Shown: in pieces, positions 37,540 to 47,997 of the stretch
Layout: every line of letters begins with the position of its first letter
Numbering within the stretch: the stretch's first letter is position 1
From: Paraescarpia echinospica
Lineage: Eukaryota > Annelida > Polychaeta > Sabellida > Siboglinidae
Length of the DNA: 64,000 bases
Assembly: GCA_020002185.1 (NCBI GenBank)
Contig: CM034544.1
Location: 5,593,554-5,657,553 of the forward strand
Direction: 5' to 3'
The notes under the pieces: generated by a model
Told to the model about the DNA's origin: nothing
Databases searched by the model: none
Seen by the model: the letters and a program-made list of their open reading frames with translations, nothing else
Made by a program: the position numbers and the translations under genes

Positions 37540-38045
37540 GATAGTCCTCGACGTGGACGGTCATTACCGATGTAGTTTCAGCCACCAAGTTGTAGAAATT
37601 GCCCAGAAACAAGGCCAAGTGCTATATTTGGCCTCGGGATGCTGGCGGCCGAGAACCTTGTCAGTGTTTCTCGTGTTTTGGGGGTATTCTAGGTGTTCGC
37701 TGAGCTCGTCCACAATCGACAGGTCATTGTGATGTCGAAATCTAAACTAGGAATACAATTCCCTATCGTCATAGATGTCAAGCCGATTCGTTCTGTTCCG
37801 AAATATTCCAATTCGTTTCATTTTTCGTCTGAATCAAGAGTCTCACCCAAACTATCTGCCACCATTTTTCTCGAGTTGCGACCACTAACTAAGGCATTAC
37901 ACCTAGTTATTCTTGGTCGTAGAGATGCGTTGTGTAAACGGAACCCAATTTATGCTCATGCATCTGACTACTGCGGTTACGACCTAGTCGCCATGGAGCT
38001 AGGTCGTCGCAGAAGGGTTTATGCCCTGCTCATGTATATGCGCCC
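37540..38045. promoter_or_regulatory. CpG-richer unique island; candidate promoter/first-exon region
   Basis: About 500 bp with many CG dinucleotides (GGCGGCCGAG, CTCGAGTTGCG, GGTCGTCGCAG) between AT-rich repeat fields. On the minus strand an ATG at 37865-37863 with AAAAATGG context opens six codons plus one base before a GTGAGA donor (exon end 37847), the phase required by ATP11 exon a about 20 kb downstream. This is a coincidence-prone match; the plus-strand 128-codon frame at 37693-38079 has no family resemblance. Confidence 0.25.
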
Positions 38046-38049
38046 AGGT

Positions 38050-39045
38050 GCCACTGACCAAGTGTCATGGACCAAGTAGACCAAGTGTCATGGACCAAGT
38101 GAACCAAGTGTCACAGACAAAGTGTCACTGACCAAGTAGACCAAGTGTTGGGGACTAAGTGTCGTAGACCAAGTGTCATGGACCAAGTGGACCAAGTGTT
38201 GTGGACCAAATGATAGTGGACCATGTGTCATGGACCGAGTGTCATGGACCAAATGCCTGGGACCAAGCATCATGGACCAACTGTCATGGATCAAATGTTG
38301 AGTACCAAATGTTGTGGACTAAGTGTAGTGGACCATGTGTCATGGACCAAGTATCGTGGACTAAGTGTTGTGAACCAAGTGTTGTTGTCCAAGTGCCATG
38401 GACCAAATGCCAGGGACCAAGTGTCATGGATCAAATGCTGTAGATCAAGTGTTGTGGACCAAGTGTTGTGGACCAAATGTCATGGACCAAGTGTTGTGGA
38501 CCAAGTGTTGTAGACCAAATGTCACAGACCAAGTGTCATGGACCAAGTGTCGTGAACCAAGTGTTGTGGACCAAGTGTTGTGAACCAAGTGTTATTGACC
38601 AAGTGCTATAGACCAAGTGTTGTAGACCAAGTGTTATTGACCAAGTGTTATTGACCAAGTGTTGTAGACCAAGTGTTATTGACCAAGTGTTGTGGACCAA
38701 GGGTTATTGACCAAGTGTTACTGACCAAGTGTTGTCGACCAAATGTCACAGACCAAGTGTCATGAACCAAGTGTCGTGGACCAAGTGTTGTGGACCAAGT
38801 GTTATTGACCAAGTGTTATGGACCAAGTTTTGTAGACCAAGTGTTATTGACCAAGTGTTGTGGACCAAGGGTTATTGACCAAGTGTTACTGACCAAGTGT
38901 TGTCGACCAAATGTCACAGACCAAGTGTCATGAACCTAGTGTCGTGGACCAAGTGTTATTGACCAAGTGTTATGGACCAAGTGTTATTGACCAAGTGTTG
39001 TGGTCCAAGTGTTGTGGTCCGAGTGTTGTGCACCGAGTGATGTAC
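38050..39045. repeat. 14-bp GACCAAGTGTTNTN array, locus 2
   Basis: About 70 units, same family as 33,165-33,640, with some half-units (GTAGACCAAGTG). Confidence 0.95.
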
Positions 39046-39059
39046 ATCACATGTTGTCG

Positions 39060-42000
39060 CTTATCCTGGGCCAGTCACACCTACTTTGTGAGTAGTCATA
39101 GTTACCAGCCTAGAAGTCTTAGCTACTTGTATGTGTAGTCACAGCTACCAGCCAAGAAGTCTTAGCTACTTGTATGTGTAGTCACAGTTACCAGCCTAGA
39201 AGACTCAGCTACTTGTATGTGTAGTCACAGATAACAGCCAAGAAGACTTAGCTACTTGTATGTGTAGTCACAACTACCAGCCTAGAAGTCTCAGCTACTT
39301 GTATGTGTAGTCACAGATACCAGCCAATAAGTCTTAGCTACTTGTATGTGTAGTCACAACTACCAGCCTAGAAGTCTTAGCTACTTGTATGTGTAGTCAC
39401 AGCTACCAGCCTAGAAGTCTCAGCTACTTGTATGTGTAGTCACAGATACCAGCCAAGAAGTCCTAGCTACTTGTATGTGTAGTCGCAGCTACCAGCCTAG
39501 AAGTCTTAGCTACTTGTATGTGTAGTCACAGCTACCAGCCTAGAAGTCTTAGCTACTTGTATGTGTAGTCACAGCTACCAGCCTAGAAGTTTTAGCTACT
39601 TGTATGTATAGTCACAACTACCAGCCAAGAAGTCTCAGCTACTTGCATGTGTAGTCACAGCTACCAGCCAAGAAGTCTTAGCTACTTGTATGTGTAGTCA
39701 CAACTACCAGCCTAGAAGTCTTAGCTACTTGTATGTATAGTCACAGCTACCAGCCTAGAAGTCTTAGCTACTTGTATGTATAGTCACAACTACCAGCCTA
39801 GAAGTCTTAGCTACTTGTATGTGTAGTCACAGCTACCAGCCTAGAAATCTCAGCTACTTGTATGTGTAGTCACAGCTACCAGCCTAGAAATCTCAGCTAC
39901 TTGTATGTGTAGTCACAGCTACCAGCCTAGAAATCTCAGCTACTTGTATGTGTAGTCACAGATACCAGCCAAGAACTCTCAGCTACTTGTATGTGTAGTC
40001 ACATTTACCAGCCTAGAAGTCTTAGCTACTTGTATGTGTAGTCACAGCTACCAGCCTAGAAATTTCAGCTACTTGTATGTGTAGTCACAGCTACCAGCCT
40101 AGAAATCTCAGCTACTTGTATGTGTAGTCACAGCTACCAGCCTAGAAATCTCAGCTACTTGTATGTGTAGTCACAGATACCAGCCAAGAACTCTCAGCTA
40201 CTTGTATGTGTAGTCACAGTTACCAGCCTAGAAGTCTTAGCTACTTGTATGTATAGTCACAACTACCAGCCTAGAAGTCTTAGCTACTTGTATGTGTAGT
40301 CACAGCTACCAGCCTAGAAGTCTTAGCTACTTGTATGTATAGTCACAACTACCAGCCTAGAAGTCTTAGCTACTTGTATGTGTAGTCACAGCTACCAGCC
40401 TAGAAATCTCAGCTACTTGTATGTGTAGTCACAACTACCAGCCAAGAACTCTCAGCTACTTGTACGTGTAGTCACAGTTACCAGCCTAGAAATCTCAGCT
40501 ACTTGTATGTGTAGTCACAGCTACCAGCCTAGAAATCTCAGCTACTTGTATGTGTAGTCACAGCTACCAGCCTAGAAATCTCAGCTACTTGTATGTGTAG
40601 TCACAGCTACCAGCCTAGAAATCTCAGCTACTTGTATGTGTAGTCACAGCTACCAGCCAAGAAGTCTTAGCTACTTGTATGTGTAGTCACAACTACCAGC
40701 CTAGAAGTCTTAGCTACTTGTATGTGTAGTCACAGCTACCAGCCTAGAAGTCTTAGCTACTTGTATGTATAGTCACAACTACCAGCCTAGAAGTCTTAGC
40801 TACTTGTATGTGTAGTCACAGCTACCAGCCTAGAAATCTCAGCTACTTGTATGTGTAGTCACAGCTACCAGCCTAGAAATCTCAGCTACTTGTATGTGTA
40901 GTCACAGCTACCAGCCTAGAAATCTCAGCTACTTGTATGTGTAGTCACATATACCAGCCAAGAACTCTCAGCTACTTGTATGTGTAGTCACAGTTACCAG
41001 CCTAGAAGTCTTAGCTACTTGTATGTGTAGTCACAACTACCAGCCTAGAAGTCTTAGCTACTTGTATGTATAGTCACAACTACCAGCCTAGAAGTCTTAG
41101 CTACTTGTATGTGTAGTCACAGCTACCAGCCTAGAAATCTCAGCTACTTGTTTGTGTAGTCACAGCTACCAGCCTAGAAATATCAGCTACTTGTATGTGT
41201 AGTCACAACTACCAGCCTAGAAGTCTTAGCTACTTGTTTGTGTAGTCACAGCTACCAGCCTAGAAATATCAGCTACTTGTATGTGTAGTCACAACTACCA
41301 GCCTAGAAGTCTTAGCTACTTGTATGTGTAGTCACAGCTACCATCCTAGAAGTCTTAGCTACTTGTATGTATAGTCACAACTACCAGCCTAGAAGTCTTA
41401 GCTACTTGTATGTGTAGTCACAGCTACCAGCCTAGAAGTCTTAGCTACTTGTATGTATAGTCACAACTACCAGCCTAGAAGTCTTAGCTACTTGTATGTG
41501 TAGTCACAGCTACCAGCCTAGAAATCTCAGCTACTTGTATGTGTAGTCACAACTACCAGCCAAGAACTCTCAGCTACTTGTATGTGTAGTCACAGTTACC
41601 AGCCTAGAAATCTCAGCTGCTTGTATGTGTAGTCACAGCTACCAGCCTAGAAATCTCAGCTACTTGTATGTGTAGTCACAGCTACCAGCCTAGAAATCTC
41701 AGCTACTTGTATGTGTAGTCACAGCTACCAGCCTAGGAATCTCAGCTACTTGTATGTGTAGTCACAGCTACCAGCCAAGAAGTCTTAGCTACTTGTATGT
41801 GTAGTCACAACTACCAGCCTAGAAGTCTTAGCTACTTGTATGTGTAGTCACAGCTACCAGCCTAGAAGTCTTAGCTACTTGTATGTATAGTCACAACTAC
41901 CAGCCTAGAAGTCTTAGCTACTTGTATGTGTAGTCACAGCTACCAGCCTAGAAATCTCAGCTACTTGTATGTGTAGTCACAGCTACCAGCCTAGAAATCT

Positions 42001-42497
42001 CAGCTACTTGTATGTGTAGTCACAGCTACCAGCCTAGAAATCTCAGCTACTTGTATGTGTAGTCACAGATACCAGCCAAGAACTCTCAGCTACTTGTATG
42101 TGTAGTCACAGTTACCAGCCTAGAAGTCTTAGCTACTTGTATGTATAGTCACAACTACCAGCCTAGAAGTCTTAGCTACTTGTATGTGTAGTCACAGCTA
42201 CCAGCCTAGAAATCTCAGCTACTTGTTTGTGTAGTCACAGCTACCAGCCTATAAATATCAGCTACTTGTATGTGTAGTCACAACTACCAGCCTAGAAGTC
42301 TTAGCTACTTGTATGTGTAGTCACAGCTACCAGCCTAGAAGTCTTAGCTACTTGTATGTATAGTCACAACTACCAGCCTAGAAGTCTTAGCTACTTGTAT
42401 GTGTAGTCACAGCTACCAGCCTAGAAATCTCAGCTACTTGTTTTTGTAGTCACAGCTACCAGCCTAGAAATATCAGCTACTTGTATGTGTAGTCACT
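39060..42497. repeat. 43-bp satellite with 1,118-bp higher-order repeat
   Basis: About 80 units of 43 bp (AGTCACAGCTACCAGCCTAG, AAGTCTTAGCTACTTGTATG). The variant 'GCCAAGAACTCT' occurs at 40,441 and 41,559 and at 40,957 and 42,075, both exactly 1,118 bp (26 units) apart, so blocks of 26 monomers were duplicated. Confidence 0.96.
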
Positions 42498-42499
42498 GG

Positions 42500-43130
42500 C
42501 ACAGCTAATTAAAGTTGCAAATATCAGTTCTTTGATGGAAAATTTATAACTGATGTTAATATCATTAATAACAGAAATTATCATTAAAGTTACTTGTTAG
42601 TCGACCCTGCTGCAATGTGAAATGCTGACACGTACATCTGTCAACTAAAAAATATACCCAGCAGCAGCAATAACGCACTACACAATTACATTTGTTGAGT
42701 GATGTGAATCACGTGTTCTGTTGTTTGTGACTTTGCCGACTTGACCCCAATGCGTCTACTTAAATATATGGCACTATTAAATGCTCCCAGTGGACAATGC
42801 ACTGGAGAAGTAGATCGAGACTGGAGTAAAGCAGTCACATGTCTGAGTGCTTGAGTGACCTCCCACAATGGAGCGGCTTTCTACTATGAATGACACCATA
42901 ATGGCTCTGTATTCTGGCCTCTGACTATACAACCAGTGACCCAGCATGACCTGTTAGTAAACACCGGTAGACTGAAACGGTGCATCAGTTATCAAAGACA
43001 ACTGGAGCCATAATATTTGGCCGTTGCCATGCAGCAGTGTGTAGTATCAAGGTATTCCATTCACACGCTAAACAGATCCACACTGAGACGATCTGTAATG
43101 AGTAATGTGTTCGTAACGAAAATGTTTCTT
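42500..43130. other. Unique region, nothing recognised
   Basis: No gene, RNA or element identified. Confidence 0.5.
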
Positions 43131-43134
43131 GTTT

Positions 43135-44232
43135 CGTTGTTGTGAGCGTTGAACTGAAGTGCAATAACATGATCTTGCCTTATTCTTTATACAGTGTAAC
43201 CTCATTAAGGTCAACCTTGGCACTGGACATTGTTGTGAGCGTTGAACTGAAGTGCAATAACATGATCTTGCCTTATTCTTTATACAGTGTAACCTCATTA
43301 AGGTCAACCTTGGCACTGGACATTGTTGTGAGCGTTGAACTGAAGTGCAATAACATGATCTTGCCTTATTCTTTATACAGGTCAACCTTGGCACTGGACA
43401 TTGTTGTGAGCGTTGAACTGAAGTGCAATAACATGATCTTACCTTATTCTTTATACAGTGTAACCTCATTAAGGTCAACCTTGGCACTGGACATTGTTGT
43501 GAGCGTTGAACTGAAGTGCAATAACATGATCTTGCCTTATTCTTTATACAGTGTAACCTCATTAAGGTCAACCTTGGCACTGGACATTGTTGTGAGCGTT
43601 GAACTGAAGTGCAATAACATGATCTTGCCTTATTCTTTATACAATGTAACCTCATTAAGGTCAACCTTGGCACTGGACATTGTTGTGAGCGTTGAACTGA
43701 AGTGCAATAACATGATCTTGCCTTATTCTTTATACAGTGGAACCTCATTAAGGTCAACCTTGGCACTGGACATTGTGAGCGTTGAACTGAAGTGCAATAA
43801 CATGATCTTGCCTTATTCTTTATACAGTGTAACCTCATTAAGGTCAACCTTGGCACTGGACATTGTTGTGAGCGTTGAACTGAAGTGCAATAACATGATC
43901 TTGCCTTATTCTTTATACAGTGTAACCTCATTAAGGTCAACCTTGGCACTGGACATTGTTGTGAGCGTTGAACTGAAGTGCAATAACATGATCTTACCTT
44001 ATTCTTTATACAGTGTAACCTCATTAAGGTCAACCTTGGCACTGGACATTGTTGTGAGCGTTGAACTGAAGTGCAATAACATGATCTTGCCTTATTCTTT
44101 ATACAGTGTAACCTCATTAAGGTCAACCTTGGCACTGGACATTGTTGTGAGCGTTGAACTGAAGTGCAATAACATGATCTTGCCTTATTCTTTATACAGT
44201 GTAACCTCATTAAGGTCAACCTTGGCACTGGA
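43135..44232. repeat. 93-bp array, open on both strands
   Basis: Twelve units of 93 bp (GTGAGCGTTGAACTGAAGTG ... GGCACTGGACATTGT). 93 is 31 codons and neither strand has a stop in one frame, giving opposed frames of about 400 (plus) and 386 (minus) codons. Unit 3 lacks 15 bp and one later junction lacks 3 bp, so the frame is kept. Each unit includes the left end of the MITE-like element that is complete only in the last unit. Not called as a gene. Confidence 0.93.
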
Positions 44233-44382
44233 CCAAAGTGACCTGATTAGCAAGGTGATCATATTTGTGGAACTAATTTCTTACATGTTACTGTATAAGG
44301 AAAAAATTTGGGACTACTCTAGGGTGACCTTAATAGCAAGGTGACTGTATTACTGAGGTGACCGTAAAGCGGGATTCCACTG
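44197..44382. mobile_element. Short MITE-like element with pogo/Tigger-like ends
   Basis: Left end CAGTGTAACCTCATTAAGGT and right end, read from the other strand, CAGTGGAATCCCGCTTTACG are related inverted repeats of about 28 bp, each bordered by TA. 186 bp, no coding. A TA target and CAGTG-type ends fit Tc1/mariner-pogo relatives. Confidence 0.55.
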
Positions 44383-44389
44383 TACGTCA

Positions 44390-46305
44390 CAGCTGTATCA
44401 TTGTATACTTTTTACACGTACATTGTCTGTTCTACATTCTTACCTGTCAGATACTACGGTTTAGCCGTAGTCACTATGGTTTTATTGATAAAATGAAAAC
44501 TACGGGCGTAGTAGGAAAACCATACGGTTTTACACTCATCAGTCTACCATAATGATTTGCCTAGCTGGTAGAATATATGGACAATTCATGCAGTGCCCCA
44601 GAACGAGCACTCACCAATGCATTTTCGTGTTATGCACAGGTGCAAACTTACTTACAGATCCCGTGGGCGCCATTTGTCACACAGGGCACCTGTACTTACA
44701 AACTTGTTTTTCATAACATGGGTCAATGGGCATTCATGTGTAAAGATTATGGTTTTTACTGGTAATTTATGTTTTTTGTCTGCCATGACTACTGTTTTGT
44801 TTCACATGACTTGACAGGTATGTATATTGATTAACAATTATTTATATATTGTTCTTAATGCTACAATAAAGTATGTGTACTGCCTGCCAAATCGTGCTTA
44901 ATATGCCCAAATTAATACAGTTTGAAAGTTACATTTGCAAAAAGCTGCTGTACTGATAGTTAAATATTGCTTATTTGCACGTATTGGTTTTACATTGGAT
45001 CACTGCCATGCTCCTGGCCAAACTGGGACCAAGTGTACTTCCTGCTAATGATTACTTAACAGCACAAACAACTTCCCTTTAAAAAGACAACAACATATTG
45101 TAAGACGATATCACAAAAGCAATGACAATAGTACGACAGAATATACATAGAGCCATATGTATATAAAAAACAGACATGAATTATGATACCAGTAACTTTA
45201 TTTTACACCATGTATCTATTTTTGCATGAACGTACAATTTACGACGTGTGTAAGTATTTGGTGACTAACTCTCTGTAATTATTGTGTTAATCTATTACAA
45301 GTTTGTTCAGTACAACAAATGTAGGCTGTTACGAGGTACTTCTGCAGTTCCCAGTACAGCCACTGACTTTGTTACTTTGTGAGACTATCACAAGTACCGT
45401 ATATCTTGTTGGCGAGGATTGCTTCGTATAAAAATATAACTACATTATATTGTAATGTATTCATTCCATTAAGTGTACATTATGCTTCACAAATATTTGA
45501 GATACAGAAATATGTCAATTTTTAAGTTCCTATAAGCCTACAGGGGTTTACACCAATTTCTGGGGTTACATAGTCCAGCCATCTCAGCAGACATGACAGA
45601 CAAGCAATTTATGCATCCACATATGAACAAAAGGATTCCAGAACACTGTAAAGTTTGATATTTTATGTGAACCTTTCGATGTTTTTAGCACTGAGCTTTA
45701 AATCTAGTGAGACATATGTAGAAATTAAATTACATAGATTCACACAAGATTTGTAATTCCTTTAAACACCTTGAACACATAAGACGTCAGTCTCTAATCA
45801 CATGGTTAGCTATTCCAAAGTGAGATGTTTGCAGGTCTGAGCACCCTAAGAGTTAATTCATATCACGTCAGACGAAACGCCAATATTATCCAATACGTAC
45901 GATGGAAAGAGCAACAACCACCTGAATTATTCATGCGATTCATCACCGCCAGCAAAGTTCTTGTTCCGGTAGTTGTGTTTACTTCCAGTTGTCATAACAA
46001 CCAGTTCGTCCCATAACTACGGCTGTGACAGATACATGTTTTGTCATGCAGACTTGCCGTGGAAAACAGTCAGAGCACGGCGGATGTCTGCCATGCAACA
46101 GGTCTCCCTCAGCCAATCCCCAGAATAGTTTTATGAAACAACCGCTTTAGTATCACTTATTAAAGAACATGTTCAGAGAAGAATATGCCTTCTATGTCTG
46201 AATTCATCTCAGATGTCATCAGACGTATAATATGGTGGTTTACACATTGTTGTCGTACGCGAAATAAAAACCTCCTAAATATAGCTTTCAAGGAAGATTC
46301 TAATA
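44390..46305. other. Unique region up to the assembly gap
   Basis: No gene recognised. Includes the dispersed repeat at 45,550-45,740. It does not match 1-7,970, so the gap separates non-homologous ends. Confidence 0.5.
45550..45740. repeat. Dispersed repeat element, copy 2
   Basis: Diverged homologue of 9,560-9,715 (ACTGTAAAGT, GAGCTTTAAATCTAGTG, GTAGAAATTAAATTA in order). Confidence 0.6.
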
Positions 46306-47305
46306 NNNNNNNNNNNNNNNNNNNNNNNNNNNNNNNNNNNNNNNNNNNNNNNNNNNNNNNNNNNNNNNNNNNNNNNNNNNNNNNNNNNNNNNNNNNNNNN
46401 NNNNNNNNNNNNNNNNNNNNNNNNNNNNNNNNNNNNNNNNNNNNNNNNNNNNNNNNNNNNNNNNNNNNNNNNNNNNNNNNNNNNNNNNNNNNNNNNNNNN
46501 NNNNNNNNNNNNNNNNNNNNNNNNNNNNNNNNNNNNNNNNNNNNNNNNNNNNNNNNNNNNNNNNNNNNNNNNNNNNNNNNNNNNNNNNNNNNNNNNNNNN
46601 NNNNNNNNNNNNNNNNNNNNNNNNNNNNNNNNNNNNNNNNNNNNNNNNNNNNNNNNNNNNNNNNNNNNNNNNNNNNNNNNNNNNNNNNNNNNNNNNNNNN
46701 NNNNNNNNNNNNNNNNNNNNNNNNNNNNNNNNNNNNNNNNNNNNNNNNNNNNNNNNNNNNNNNNNNNNNNNNNNNNNNNNNNNNNNNNNNNNNNNNNNNN
46801 NNNNNNNNNNNNNNNNNNNNNNNNNNNNNNNNNNNNNNNNNNNNNNNNNNNNNNNNNNNNNNNNNNNNNNNNNNNNNNNNNNNNNNNNNNNNNNNNNNNN
46901 NNNNNNNNNNNNNNNNNNNNNNNNNNNNNNNNNNNNNNNNNNNNNNNNNNNNNNNNNNNNNNNNNNNNNNNNNNNNNNNNNNNNNNNNNNNNNNNNNNNN
47001 NNNNNNNNNNNNNNNNNNNNNNNNNNNNNNNNNNNNNNNNNNNNNNNNNNNNNNNNNNNNNNNNNNNNNNNNNNNNNNNNNNNNNNNNNNNNNNNNNNNN
47101 NNNNNNNNNNNNNNNNNNNNNNNNNNNNNNNNNNNNNNNNNNNNNNNNNNNNNNNNNNNNNNNNNNNNNNNNNNNNNNNNNNNNNNNNNNNNNNNNNNNN
47201 NNNNNNNNNNNNNNNNNNNNNNNNNNNNNNNNNNNNNNNNNNNNNNNNNNNNNNNNNNNNNNNNNNNNNNNNNNNNNNNNNNNNNNNNNNNNNNNNNNNN
47301 NNNNN
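46306..47305. other. Assembly gap, exactly 1,000 N
   Basis: A round 1,000 N indicates a scaffold join of unknown true size. It cuts copy B inside the DKTGT array. Confidence 0.99.
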
Positions 47306-47997
47306 CCTGTCTTGTCCGTGAACAGGTACTGCACCTGGTAGCCAACAACAACACTAAAGTATTGGAAGACCATACAGTTCTCTGTCAGAGTGCCTGTCTT
47401 GTCCGTGAACAGGTACTGCACCTAGTAGCCAACAACAACACTAAAGTATTGGAAGACCATGCAGTTCTCTGTCAGAGTGCCTGTCTTGTCCGTGAACAGG
47501 TACTGCACCTAGTAGCCAACAACAACACTAAAGTATTGGAAGACCATGCAGTTCTCTGTCAGAGTGCCTGTCTTGTCCGTGAACAGGTACTGCACCTGGT
47601 AGCCAACAACAACATTAAAGTATTGGAAGACCATACAGTTCTCTCTCAGAGTGCCTGTCTTGTCCGTGAACAGGTACTGCACCTGGTAGCCAACAACAAC
47701 ACTAAAGTATTGGAAGACCATACAGTTCTCTGTCAGAGTGCCTGTCTTGTCCGTGAACAGGTACTGCACCTGGTAGCCAACAACAACACTAAAGTATTGG
47801 AAGACCATGCAGTTCTCTGTCAGAGTGCCTGTCTTGTCCGTGAACAGGTACTGCACCTGGTAGCCAACAACAACACTAAAGTATTGGAAGACCATACAGT
47901 TCTCTGTCAGAGTGCCTGTCTTGTCTGTGAACAGGTACTGCACCTAGTAGCCAACAACAACACTAAAGTATTGGAAGACCATACAGTTCTCTGTCAG
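47306..47997 (-). repeat. 87-bp DKTGT/acceptor array (copy B, expanded)
   Basis: At least eight units with acceptors near 47,331, 47,418, 47,505, 47,592, 47,679, 47,766, 47,853 and 47,940; the left end is cut by the gap. Five acceptors are CAG, so 47509-47943 is open on the minus strand and reads five DKTGTL repeats (one copy DKTGTLREN). Ends with the same truncated unit as copy A. Confidence 0.95.

Noticed and set aside
37693..38079. 128-codon plus-strand frame as a gene
   Set aside because: No family resemblance, and its end runs into the 14-bp array.
43068..44344. Opposed open frames of about 386 and 400 codons as overlapping genes
   Set aside because: They are produced by a stop-free 93-bp tandem unit whose length is divisible by 3; the plus frame has no ATG at its start and neither resembles a known protein.
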